Positions 1-5,690 are shown, counted from the stretch's first letter. The stretch: 8,972 nt of DNA from Pseudomonadota bacterium (GCA_023386865.1 JAEWIV010000227.1:1-8972); one strand, 5' to 3'. Made by a program: numbers and translations. Notes: a model not told the origin generated them from the sequence alone.

Positions 1-607
1 CGCCGGGCCCTTCGCCACGCTTTGCGCCGTCGTGACCGTCTGTTGCACGGCGATGATCTACCGGTCGCTCAAGCCGATCCCGCGCTGGCACAACGGGTGG
101 GTGCTGCCGAACTATCTTCTGGCTGCCTTGATGAGCGGCGCCCTGCTGCTTGCCCTGGTCGTTCAGCTGTTCGGGCCCCATCGGGGAGTGAGCGCGCTTG
201 CCGTGGCGGCGGTCGCGATGGCAGCCATCGCCAAGCTTGGCTACTGGCGCTTCATCGATGGCCAACCGGCAACCGCTACGTCCGGAACCGCGACGGGACT
301 GGGTCACCTGGGCGAGGTCCGCCTCTTCGAGGCGCCGCATACCTCGCAGAACTACCTTCTGAAGGAAATGGGCTTCGCGATCGCCCGCAAGCACTCGATC
401 AAGCTGAGAAGGATAGCGCTCGTCGCGGGCTATGGCCTGGCTTTCCTGTTGTCGATCGTTCCTCTCCTCGCCTCGGGTTGGCCGGCCTCCATCGCGGCGT
501 TCCTCGCCGCGGCGCTCGGCATGTCCGGGATCTTCGTGGAGCGCTGGCTGTTCTTCGCCGAAGCCAGGCATGCCGTGACGCTGTACTACGGCAGGTCTGC
601 GGTCTGA
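1..607 (+). CDS. DmsC-like membrane anchor subunit of a DMSO-reductase-type enzyme (5' partial)
   Basis: The frame is already open at base 2 and runs to TGA at 605-607, so the 201 visible residues are the C-terminal part of a gene that begins outside the window; the GTG at 32 is internal. About five hydrophobic segments are visible: one at the window edge, NYLLAALMSGALLLALVVQL, the stretch around VSALAVAAVAMAAIAKLGYW, IALVAGYGLAFLLSIVPLLA, and a last one around SIAAFLAAALGMSGIFVERW. The polar loop holding LFEAPHTSQNYLLKEMGF and a basic ARKHSIKLRR stretch is typical of the DmsC family. In that family the protein anchors the DmsAB catalytic pair in the cytoplasmic membrane and oxidises menaquinol or ubiquinol. 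The real substrate of this enzyme cannot be told from the anchor alone. Partner genes would be expected just upstream, outside the window. Family call is from recalled sequence pattern. Confidence 0.75.
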   Translation, partial: AGPFATLCAVVTVCCTAMIYRSLKPIPRWHNGWVLPNYLLAALMSGALLLALVVQLFGPHRGVSALAVAAVAMAAIAKLGYWRFIDGQPATATSGTATGLGHLGEVRLFEAPHTSQNYLLKEMGFAIARKHSIKLRRIALVAGYGLAFLLSIVPLLASGWPASIAAFLAAALGMSGIFVERWLFFAEARHAVTLYYGRSAV

Positions 608-833
608 ATACGCTCAAGGTGCGTTCCGGCGCGGCGAGATGATTTTGCGGCATTATCGGCATTTCCGCCGGACTTTCGTTGTGGTGCACGGAAGCCGACC
701 CACCAGCCATTGGGTTCGCCAGCGATTTCGATAGTTAAGATGGTTCAGATGTTGGTTTTCACTCGGCCGGAGATGCCGGCCCGACTACGGCCGGGCGCGA
801 TGGGATGTCGGATGGACGATGCAAAGAGCAGAG

Positions 834-849
834 CGCGCCGGAAGGCGCG
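834..849. repeat. Short perfect hairpin CGCGCC-GGAA-GGCGCG
   Basis: Six-base GC-only arms enclose a GGAA tetraloop. No T-run follows on either strand, so it is not a standard intrinsic terminator. It lies immediately downstream of a minus-strand promoter-like pair, so it would form the very 5' end of any transcript from there. Confidence 0.35.
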
Positions 850-858
850 TGCGGGGCA

Positions 859-887
859 ATATAACTCCAGTGTCGGACCAACGTCAA
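859..887 (-). promoter_or_regulatory. Sigma70-like promoter pointing left, without an evident gene
   Basis: Read on the minus strand, TTGACG (887-882) and TTATAT (864-859) are separated by 17 bases, close to the housekeeping consensus. Nothing coding lies in the direction it points before the convergent DmsC-like gene. It could be a leftover of a lost gene, drive a small RNA, or be a chance match. Confidence 0.3.
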
Positions 888-973
888 CTGCGGTTCTATT
901 TTTTTGCGTACCATATGGCACAAAAAGTTGGAGCCGCAAGCATTGCTGGCAATCCCATCCGGGACTCGGCCCT

Positions 974-1102
974 CACTTGACGCACCACGCAACGCTGCGC
1001 TCACTTGGGTGCAGCACTTGTGGCCAATGCAACATCGCCGGGGGAAAAAATGGACCAACCGAGCTTTGACTCCATCGTCGTCGGCGCCGGCTCGGCCGGC
1101 TC
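974..1102 (+). repeat. Left copy of a diverged direct repeat (GMC gene 5' region)
   Basis: This segment aligns with 2249-2367. Shared blocks are CACTTGACGCA, AACGCTGCGCTC, the ribosome-binding region and start GCCGGGGGAAAAAATGGACC, and a 30-base identical block (1073-1102 against 2338-2367) that encodes the start of the dinucleotide-binding loop. The blocks are separated by substitutions and short gaps, so the copies are related but not recent identical duplicates. Similarity stops sharply after base 1102. Confidence 0.85.
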
Positions 1103-1115
1103 TAGGCGTCAGTAG
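1050..1115 (+). pseudogene. Truncated start of a second GMC oxidoreductase gene
   Basis: The ATG at 1050 has the same GGGGGA ribosome-binding site as the intact GMC gene and starts MDQPSFDSIVVGAGSAGS, against MDQQTFDFIVVGAGSAGS in the intact gene. After these 18 residues the frame runs into unrelated DNA and stops at TAG 1113-1115 (21 codons plus stop). It keeps only the first half of the FAD-binding Rossmann motif and cannot be functional. The breakpoint, at about 1103, is a few bases from the stop codon of the convergent HTH gene. It is most simply a gene cut off by insertion or recombination of the HTH module. Confidence 0.8.
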
Positions 1116-1873
1116 CTCGCGATCTCGTCGACCGGGACTTTGAGCTTCTTCGCAAGCAAAGCGAGAGTCCTGCCACGCGGCTTCTCGACCTCGCCCCGCT
1201 CGATGCGTCCCACCGTCTTCGCCGAAAGATGGGGACCGAAGTCGCTACGAGCCAGGCCCTTCTGGAGGCGAAGCCGTCTCAGCGAGCCGCCAAAGGTGGT
1301 GTCTCGGGCCAATGCGCGCTTCTTCGCGCGTTGACGGTAGTCAGGGTCGAATTCGAAGAGGATGGCGCTGGCGGCGGCCTCATAGTCCCCCAGCGCGAGG
1401 GTCTGCCCGCTGTCAACGACGCGAACGCGACTGGCGTCGGGCTGCGGCCCGCCCGCTGTCGGTGTGAACCAGCTCAGCGGCACGACGAGCGTCGACAGGT
1501 CGCCACGATGAATGACCACGTGGTTCGCCACCGGATCATGGGATGCACGCAAGAACAGCTCGTCGCGATTCCTGGCGCTGAGGATCTCCAGGAGGTCCCC
1601 CGACGGCTCTGCAACGACGACCGCATCAAACAGCCGTTCAACGCTTTCGAGCGTCGGTTGTTCAATCTGCGACAGCAGAAGCAAACGGTCCTTCAGTCGA
1701 TGCACGACTCCGGTCGGCATCTCACGAAGGAAACGCGCCGTCGACGAGACGACGAGCTGCCCGCCGACCTTCTTCTTCGACCACTTTCTCGAAAATGGCT
1801 TGCTCACGGACGACAGGCCCAGGTGCTTTGGCGCGTCATCCAACACCACGATGGGGGTATCAAGGCTAGTCAT
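1109..1873 (-). CDS. Protein with C-terminal helix-turn-helix (XRE/Cro type) and N-terminal domain of unknown function
   Basis: This 254-residue protein begins MTSLDTPIVVLDDAPK. The ATG at 1873 is preferred because AAGGA lies 8 bases before it; the ATG two codons earlier (1879) has only about 3 bases of spacing. Residues about 193-254 form an XRE-type helix-turn-helix: GGSLRRLRLQKGLARSDFG, then SAKTVGRIERGEVEKPRGRT, then LALLAKKLKVPVDEI. The first 190 residues match nothing I recognise; they are mixed alpha/beta in character, with no membrane segment or signal peptide. Its start overlaps the stop of the 91-aa gene upstream by 8 bases, so the two are probably translationally coupled. Having the small gene first and the HTH gene second resembles HigBA/MqsRA-type toxin-antitoxin order, but 254 residues is long for such an antitoxin. 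An autoregulator of its own operon is the likely role (inference). Confidence 0.85.
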   Translation of the reverse strand: MTSLDTPIVVLDDAPKHLGLSSVSKPFSRKWSKKKVGGQLVVSSTARFLREMPTGVVHRLKDRLLLLSQIEQPTLESVERLFDAVVVAEPSGDLLEILSARNRDELFLRASHDPVANHVVIHRGDLSTLVVPLSWFTPTAGGPQPDASRVRVVDSGQTLALGDYEAAASAILFEFDPDYRQRAKKRALARDTTFGGSLRRLRLQKGLARSDFGPHLSAKTVGRIERGEVEKPRGRTLALLAKKLKVPVDEIASY

Positions 1874-2141
1874 CCTCATTGTCCTTCGAGGTCACAGGGT
1901 TGTGCGGATACATATCGTCCCAGGCGGCGCATATCTCGCCATGGATGCTTTCGAGGTGCCGCACGAGGTCCTTCGGCACGTCCCTCGGCGACGGCTCGGA
2001 GTCCAGGAACGCCCGTTCGCGGAGCCCCCAGCGCCAGCACTGCGTGCCCCGCAGCACCGAAACGTGAGGCGGCTCGGCCCGTTCCTTGTCGCGAACCTTC
2101 ACTTTCCATCGCCCGGACGGCAGATCGAAGGCCCTTGCCAT
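1866..2141 (-). CDS. Small 91-aa protein of unknown function, first gene of the HTH module
   Basis: The protein begins MARAFDLPSGRWKVKVRD and ends in an acidic tail, KDNEDD. The ATG at 2141 has GGAG four bases upstream. The central pattern EPPHVSVLRGTQCWRWGLR, followed by a DVPKDLVRHLESI helix and AAWDDMYPHNPV, looks like a small globular alpha/beta domain. It is faintly reminiscent of DUF4160-type proteins, which carry a PPHVHV motif and occur in toxin-antitoxin-like pairs; that similarity is recalled by eye and weak. No signal peptide or membrane segment is present. The stop codon lies inside the start region of the HTH gene, so the pair is one transcription unit driven from the promoter near 2176-2204. 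Toxin, accessory regulator or phage-derived protein are all possible; no function is assigned. Confidence 0.7.
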   Translation of the reverse strand: MARAFDLPSGRWKVKVRDKERAEPPHVSVLRGTQCWRWGLRERAFLDSEPSPRDVPKDLVRHLESIHGEICAAWDDMYPHNPVTSKDNEDD

Positions 2142-2156
2142 TCGACTCCATTCGAA

Positions 2157-2191
2157 ATGTCCCTTTTTTTGCTACTGTATAATCGGGACAT
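2157..2191. promoter_or_regulatory. Inverted repeat ATGTCCC-N21-GGGACAT over the HTH-module promoter (candidate operator)
   Basis: Perfect 7-base arms at 2157-2163 and 2185-2191 bracket the minus-strand -10 box (2181-2176). Three-turn spacing of the arm centres (28 bases) and placement at the promoter suit an HTH dimer or tetramer that represses its own operon. The binding protein would presumably be the HTH protein encoded at 1109-1873. This is inference from position and symmetry. Confidence 0.45.
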
Positions 2192-2204
2192 ATTGATTGT
2201 CACG
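2176..2204 (-). promoter_or_regulatory. Promoter of the HTH module
   Basis: On the minus strand, GTGACA (2204-2199) is followed after 16 bases by TATACA (2181-2176). The predicted start of transcription lies about 30 bases before the ATG at 2141. The area is locally AT-rich compared with its surroundings. The plus strand of the same bases reads a perfect TATAAT (2178-2183), so two promoters may overlap back to back. Confidence 0.5.
2178..2183 (+). promoter_or_regulatory. Perfect TATAAT on the plus strand, possible -10 for the GMC gene
   Basis: TATAAT lies 131 bases before the GMC start codon and overlaps the minus-strand -10 of the HTH module. No good -35 is found at 16-18 bases upstream (the 17-base position reads AAATGT). 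If active, it would put the GMC gene under the same operator as the HTH module. The alternative GMC promoter is the conserved CTTGAC block at 2251-2256, which lacks a good -10. Confidence 0.25.
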
Positions 2205-2248
2205 CACTCGATTCTCCCCGCCTGGGCGACCTCGTCGAGGAAATCGGC

Positions 2249-2367
2249 CACTTGACGCATGACGGAACGCTGCGCTCCCCTTGGTGCCGAACTTTCAAAT
2301 TGCCGGGGGAAAAAATGGACCAGCAGACCTTTGACTTCATCGTCGTCGGCGCCGGCTCGGCCGGCTC
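2249..2367 (+). repeat. Right copy of the diverged direct repeat (GMC gene 5' region)
   Basis: This is the partner of 974-1102, with the same order of shared blocks: a CTTGAC element, AACGCTGCGCTC, the GGGGGA ribosome-binding region with its ATG, and the 30-base identical block ending at 2367. Here the sequence continues into the complete GMC gene. Conservation of the non-coding part, including CTTGAC at 2251-2256, suggests it held the native promoter of both copies. Confidence 0.85.
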
Positions 2368-3931
2368 GGTGCTGGCCAACCGGCTGAGCGCCGATCCCCG
2401 GCACAAGGTGCTGGTGCTGGAAGCCGGGCGCGAGAGCCATCCGTGGTCATGGATCCCGGTCGGCTTCGCCAAGCTGATCGACAACCCCAAGGCCAACTGG
2501 CTCTACGCCTCGGAGCCCGAGGCCTCGACCGGCCAGCGCCGCATCCCGATCCCGCGCGGCAAGCTTTTGGGCGGCTCGTCGTCGATCAACGGCATGGTGT
2601 TCGTGCGCGGCCAGGCGCAGGACTACGACACCTGGGCGCAGCTCGGCAATCGCGGCTGGAGCTATCGCGAGGTGCTGCCGATCTTCCGCGACATGGAGAG
2701 CTTCCAGGGCGATGCCGACGAGGAGTATCGCGGCCGCAGCGGCCCCTTGAAGGTCACCGAGAGCAACGAGAGCGGCGCGATCTACGAGGCGCTGATCAAG
2801 GCCGCCGGCCAGGGCGGCATCGCCTACACCAGGGACTACAACGGCGCCAGGCAGGACGGCATCGGCATGACCCAGGCGACCATCCGCGGGGGTCGCCGCA
2901 TGAGCACCGCGGTCTGCTACCTCGATCCCGCCCGCCGCCGGCCGAACCTCAGCATCGTCGCCAACGCGCTGACCGAAGGCCTGCTGTTCGACGGCAAGCG
3001 CTGCGTCGGCGTGCGCTACACCGTGGCCGGCCAGCCGCGCGAAGCGCGCGCCACCCGCGAGGTGGTCGTGAGCGCCGGCTCGATCAACTCGCCGCAGCTG
3101 CTGGAGCTTTCCGGCATCGGCCAGCCGGAGCGGCTCAGGGCAGCCGGCATCGAGGTGCGCCACGAGCTCAAGGGCGTGGGCGAGAACCTGCGCGACCACT
3201 ACTCGCCCAGAATGAAATGGACGGTGCCGCCGGCGCTCGGCCTGACCTACAACGACAAGATGCGCGGGCTCGGCAAGGTCAGCCAGGCGCTGCGCTATGC
3301 GCTCAGCCGCAAGGGGCTGCTCGGCCTGCCGGCGGCGCCGATCCGCGCCTATATCCGCACCCGCGCCGGACTGGAGGCGCCGGACGCCGCGATCTCCTGG
3401 ATCCCGTTCCTGGTGGGCGAGAACTTCAAGCTGGCCAGGAGCTCCGGCATCACCGCGATCACCAACATCCTGCGCTCGGAGAGCACCGGCAGCATCCATG
3501 TGACGTCGAGCCGGCCGGACACGCCGCCGGCGATCCGCTTCAACTTCCTGAGCGCGGCGCTCGATCGCGAGGTGACGCTGGAGGCGATGCGCATCACCCG
3601 GCGCATCATGACGGCGCCGGCCATGAAAGACATCGCCACCGACGAGATCGCGCCGGGCGTGAACATAGACGCCGACGACGAGCTGCTCGACTGGGTCAGG
3701 AACAACGCCGAGACCACCTACCATCCGGTCGGCACCTGCAAGATGGGCCATGACCCGATGGCGGTGGTCGACGACCAGCTTCGTGTCCGCGGCCTGGCCG
3801 GCCTGCGCGTCGCCGATGCCTCGATCATGCCGACGCTGACCTCGGGCAACACCAATGCGCCGTCGATCATGATCGGCGAGAAGGCGGCGCGAATGATGCT
3901 TGCGTCGGGCGAACAGGCAGTCGCGGCATGA
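2315..3931 (+). CDS. GMC-family FAD-dependent oxidoreductase (choline/alcohol dehydrogenase type)
   Basis: This 538-residue protein has the usual length for bacterial GMC dehydrogenases. The start at ATG 2315 follows GGGGGA by 5 bases and places GAGSAG (12-17) at the normal N-terminal position; the frame stays open to 2252, but those extra residues are not family-like. FAD contacts include E36 in LVLEAG. The first GMC signature, PRGKLLGGSSSINGM, is at 80-94 and the second, GSINSPQLLELSGIG, at 255-269. The catalytic base is H470 in YHPVGTCKMG, and its partner is N514 in GNTNAP; the 44-residue spacing equals that of H466 and N510 in choline oxidase. It should oxidise an alcohol, passing electrons to a quinone or other acceptor. 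There is no signal peptide, so it is cytosolic or peripheral to the membrane. No betaine aldehyde dehydrogenase or transporter neighbours it, so choline as substrate is not supported and betA is not assigned. Confidence 0.92.
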   Translation: MDQQTFDFIVVGAGSAGSVLANRLSADPRHKVLVLEAGRESHPWSWIPVGFAKLIDNPKANWLYASEPEASTGQRRIPIPRGKLLGGSSSINGMVFVRGQAQDYDTWAQLGNRGWSYREVLPIFRDMESFQGDADEEYRGRSGPLKVTESNESGAIYEALIKAAGQGGIAYTRDYNGARQDGIGMTQATIRGGRRMSTAVCYLDPARRRPNLSIVANALTEGLLFDGKRCVGVRYTVAGQPREARATREVVVSAGSINSPQLLELSGIGQPERLRAAGIEVRHELKGVGENLRDHYSPRMKWTVPPALGLTYNDKMRGLGKVSQALRYALSRKGLLGLPAAPIRAYIRTRAGLEAPDAAISWIPFLVGENFKLARSSGITAITNILRSESTGSIHVTSSRPDTPPAIRFNFLSAALDREVTLEAMRITRRIMTAPAMKDIATDEIAPGVNIDADDELLDWVRNNAETTYHPVGTCKMGHDPMAVVDDQLRVRGLAGLRVADASIMPTLTSGNTNAPSIMIGEKAARMMLASGEQAVAA

Positions 3932-4128
3932 GCGAGTCCGGCGGTCCGGACGTCGTGACCGAACGGCGTTCCGCCTTAACTTACGAGGCGCCCGCCAGGA
4001 GAGGCTCTGGCTCAGCAACGACGACGTCGTTTGCCGCAAGAGGCTAACTGTGCATCTTAGTGCAATTGTCGTGTTTTGCACTGAGTTGGCATTATCCCAC
4101 TCAGTACACCGGGCTTCAGCGCCCGATC
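3932..4128. other. Intergenic stretch with three inverted repeats between GMC and ardC remnant
   Basis: No gene is seen. Three small inverted repeats follow one another: AGTGCAA/TTGCACT (4059-4065 and 4076-4082), ACTGAG/CTCAGT (4080-4085 and 4100-4105), and CGGGC/GCCCG (4110-4114 and 4121-4125). None has a T-run typical of an intrinsic terminator. The base composition from about 4045 to 4108 is AT-richer than the flanks, which fits foreign or junction DNA where the ArdC gene was cut. Confidence 0.4.
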
Positions 4129-4299
4129 CTACTGGCTGATAACGTTGATGCCGCGGTATGGTTTGTCGTTCCATCGCAAGGGACGGGTGATCCTGCCTGC
4201 CATGTGGCTGGCATTCCAAGGCTTGAGCCATGAGCGGACGCCCTGCTCCAGATCGGTGACGATGCGGTCGGTGATGCGCTGATAAAGGTCCGGTTTCAT
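4129..4299 (-). pseudogene. ArdC-type antirestriction protein, N-terminal fragment
   Basis: From ATG 4299, with AGGAG six bases upstream, 56 codons read MKPDLYQRITDRIVTDLEQG, then VRSWLKPWNASH, then GRITRPLRWNDKPYRGINVI, before TAG at 4129-4131. This is the opening of the ArdC N-terminal (DUF1738) single-strand-DNA-binding domain, including the WxKPW and PYRGIN motifs. Full proteins are about 300 residues with a C-terminal zincin-like metallopeptidase domain, all missing here. ArdC proteins are carried by plasmids and integrative elements and protect incoming DNA from restriction. Similarity ends at about NVI, so the gene was cut by deletion or insertion rather than by point mutation. With its start and leader intact, it may still yield a short peptide. 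It marks past conjugative-element DNA. Confidence 0.8.
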
Positions 4300-4317
4300 C
4301 GGTCTCTCCTAGTTTTG

Positions 4318-4339
4318 CGGTTGCGCGCTGCTGCAACCG
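4318..4339. repeat. Inverted repeat CGGTTGC-N8-GCAACCG in the ardC leader
   Basis: Perfect 7-base arms sit 19 bases upstream of the ArdC start codon, just before its ribosome-binding site. It could be an operator or an mRNA hairpin controlling early expression. Promoter boxes are not clear around it. Confidence 0.45.
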
Positions 4340-4427
4340 GACTAGGCCCGCGCCGATAAGCGGGGTCGGACCGTCAGAGGCCGAAGGCGGGGTTGAGGGG
4401 GATCACCCGTGTTGGCAGGGCCGAAAA

Positions 4428-4457
4428 ACCAGAAAGAGAAGAATCCCGAAACGGGAT
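4428..4457 (-). terminator. Probable Rho-independent terminator or attenuator
   Basis: Read on the minus strand, ATCCCG-TTT-CGGGAT forms a 6-base stem with a 3-base loop, followed by a pyrimidine-rich tract, TTCTTCTCTTTC. It lies downstream of the CoiA-like gene and about 130 bases upstream of the ArdC start, so it could end the former transcript or attenuate the latter. The tract is not a pure T-run, which lowers certainty. Confidence 0.4.
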
Positions 4458-4601
4458 ACGCCCCGCCGTAGCCCGCAAGGGTTGCCTTGACGGGACATGG
4501 GCCGCAGGCCCCCTCTTCACTACAAACCAGAAGCCAGCGAGCGGCTGTCCGCTGAATCTTTGCGCGAGGGATCGTCACCGGATGGCGGAGACTGCGAAGG
4601 T

Positions 4602-4638
4602 GGCTCCGGGAGCGAAGCGAGTAGAGCCCGGCGTAGCC
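4602..4638. repeat. Hairpin GGCTCCGGG ... CCCGG-cgt-AGCC
   Basis: Nine base pairs, interrupted by a 3-base bulge on the 3' arm, enclose a 16-base loop containing AGCGAAGCGAG. It sits just 3' of the CoiA-like gene on the minus strand. There is no T-run. Confidence 0.35.
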
Positions 4639-4651
4639 GAACGCGCCACAC

Positions 4652-5418
4652 TCACAAGCGCCAGTTTCGACGCGGTCCCCTCCAGGGCTGCCGCGACATC
4701 GGAGCCGTGAAATTCGGAACCTGTCTCAGCGGCAGGACGCCTTTGATACCCGGGAGCGGTTCGTTATTGATCATGCCTTGCAGGAATCCATCCCGAAACA
4801 TCGGCACCAGCAGGGCCAGCCCCCGGGGGCTTCCCGGACGCGACGCCCACAGCACCGGCGTGCCAAAGCGAACCGGATCGCCCTCCTCTTCAATCTCCCC
4901 GAAATCGAAGAAAACAGGCACGCCGCTGTTCTCCCATTTGCGCAGCAGCAGGCAGTTCGCCGTAGAGACGAGCATGTTCAAGGGCTCCGTCTGCACGACT
5001 TCGGCTAGCCGCAGCGCGGCGATGAACTTCTGCCTGTCGTGTTTGAGCCGAAGGCCGTTAACGACCCAACACAAGGGCCGGTAGATCGCTTCGCGGGAAG
5101 AGCGCTCTTCTTCGGTGATCGGTGAATTCTGGAACTCAAGCACCTGGCCGTGGGCGGTCGTCACGTCGGCAAGGTGCCGCTCGCCATTCTCCGCCCGGTG
5201 ACAAACTTCCTGGCACTCCTTTGGAAAGAAATCCTTCCACTTGCGGTGCCATTCGTCTCAGGTTCCCAGCGATGATCGACGGTGCCGCGAGGATGCGACC
5301 AGTGGTGCACCCTGAACCTGCCGCATCTTGGCGTTACGAAGGCTTCGCAAATCGGGCAGGTACCCTTCAGCTCCCGCACGGCCTCCCGCCGTTCGCCGTT
5401 AACAATCGCGTATTTCAT
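4652..5418 (-). pseudogene. CoiA-like nuclease gene broken by a one-base frameshift
   Basis: Reading starts at ATG 5418 (GAGAG six bases upstream) with MKYAIVNGERREA. A zinc-ribbon-like set follows, C21-x2-C24, C32 and HHWSH (38-42), then WEPET at 51-55. In frame, the protein turns into nonsense and stops at 5161. One base missing near 5255 restores EWHRKWKDFFPKECQEV, NGERHLADV and HGQVLEFQNS, ending at TGA 4652-4654, for about 255 residues. This order, a Cys/His N-terminus followed by ADV ... EFQ, fits the competence protein CoiA family, whose core is a PD-(D/E)xK-like nuclease. Such genes are common on alphaproteobacterial accessory DNA. The second half can also be read alone from ATG 5164 (170 residues), but that lacks the zinc part. 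The break could be real or a sequencing error. The last residues, from about PMSRQPW, look less family-like. Confidence 0.78.
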
Positions 5419-5690
5419 GGTCATCTCTCATCGTTGCCGCCAGCAGCCATCACTGGCTGCCTGCGGGCAGTTGTTGTTCTTCTGATTTCGATGGGAGGCG
5501 GCTTGAGCGCCGCTTGCTTCATTCTTCCGGGGACCCGTTCAGTTCAGGCGTTCGTATTGCTTCTTGGCCGTCGAAGGCCAAGATCATTGCACATCGATTC
5601 GACCGATGATGTCAATGGCGGTTTGAGCTCAACCTTGCTAGCCAACGCGACTCAGCTTACCAACTAAGACAGCAGGCAGGTGGCTCAGAG
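5419..5690. other. Divergent intergenic region with hairpins
   Basis: This region separates the leftward CoiA-like gene from the rightward truncated gene at 5691, so it should hold both promoters, though no convincing -35/-10 pair is visible. It holds the hairpin GCAGCCA-TCAC-TGGCTGC (5443-5460), the 8-base-pair hairpin at 5562-5583, and the 10-base palindrome TTGAGCTCAA (5623-5632) that could be an operator. Confidence 0.4.
5562..5583. repeat. Perfect hairpin TCTTGGCC-N6-GGCCAAGA
   Basis: Eight-base arms flank the loop GTCGAA (TTCGAC on the other strand). It is the strongest simple hairpin in this part of the window. No T-run follows on either strand. It lies midway between two divergent genes. 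Confidence 0.5.

Larger units (their letters stand above)
608..1049. other. Gene-poor intergenic stretch between dmsC-like gene and GMC remnant
   Basis: No convincing coding frame is present: the short open frames on both strands have atypical composition and no recognisable motifs. The stretch holds two GC-rich hairpins (776-794 and 834-849), a minus-strand promoter-like pair (859-887), an AT-rich patch around 895-925, and, from about 974, DNA homologous to the region upstream of the intact GMC gene at 2249-2314. There is no clear Rho-independent terminator after the DmsC-like gene. Confidence 0.5.
4340..4651. other. Structured non-coding stretch between ardC remnant and CoiA-like gene
   Basis: Short open frames exist on both strands but have no recognisable protein character. 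The stretch is rich in self-complementary blocks: ATCCCG-AAA-CGGGAT (4443-4457), GGGCC-GCA-GGCCC (4499-4511), and a 9-base-pair stem with one bulge (4602-4638). On the minus strand it is the leader region of the ArdC gene. Its look resembles the conserved non-coding region that precedes ardC on some rhizobial plasmids and islands; this is an impression, not a search result. Confidence 0.4.

Noticed and set aside
2175..2190. LexA-type SOS box (CTGT-N8-ACAG)
   Set aside because: CTGT is followed at the right distance by GACA, not ACAG, so the second half-site does not match.
1229..2255. Plus-strand open frames across the HTH module
   Set aside because: They are antisense to the HTH and 91-aa genes, have skewed composition and lack ribosome-binding sites.
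2252..2314. Upstream TTG start extending the GMC protein by 21 residues
   Set aside because: The extension lies in DNA conserved as non-coding in the left copy, where the frame is not kept, and ATG 2315 has a good ribosome-binding site and a family-typical N-terminus.
2447..4336. Long minus-strand open frame (629 codons) opposite the GMC gene
   Set aside because: It is a GC-bias shadow: the plus strand encodes a full GMC protein with all signatures, while the minus frame gives low-complexity Arg/Ala/His-rich sequence and runs across the ArdC remnant.
4652..5164. Separate 170-aa gene starting at ATG 5164
   Set aside because: Its N-terminus follows directly on the out-of-frame segment encoding GERHLADV, so it is the second half of the frameshifted CoiA-like gene rather than an independent gene.
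5122..5667. Plus-strand open frame of 181 codons
   Set aside because: It is antisense to the CoiA-like gene and its upstream region, with no recognisable protein character.
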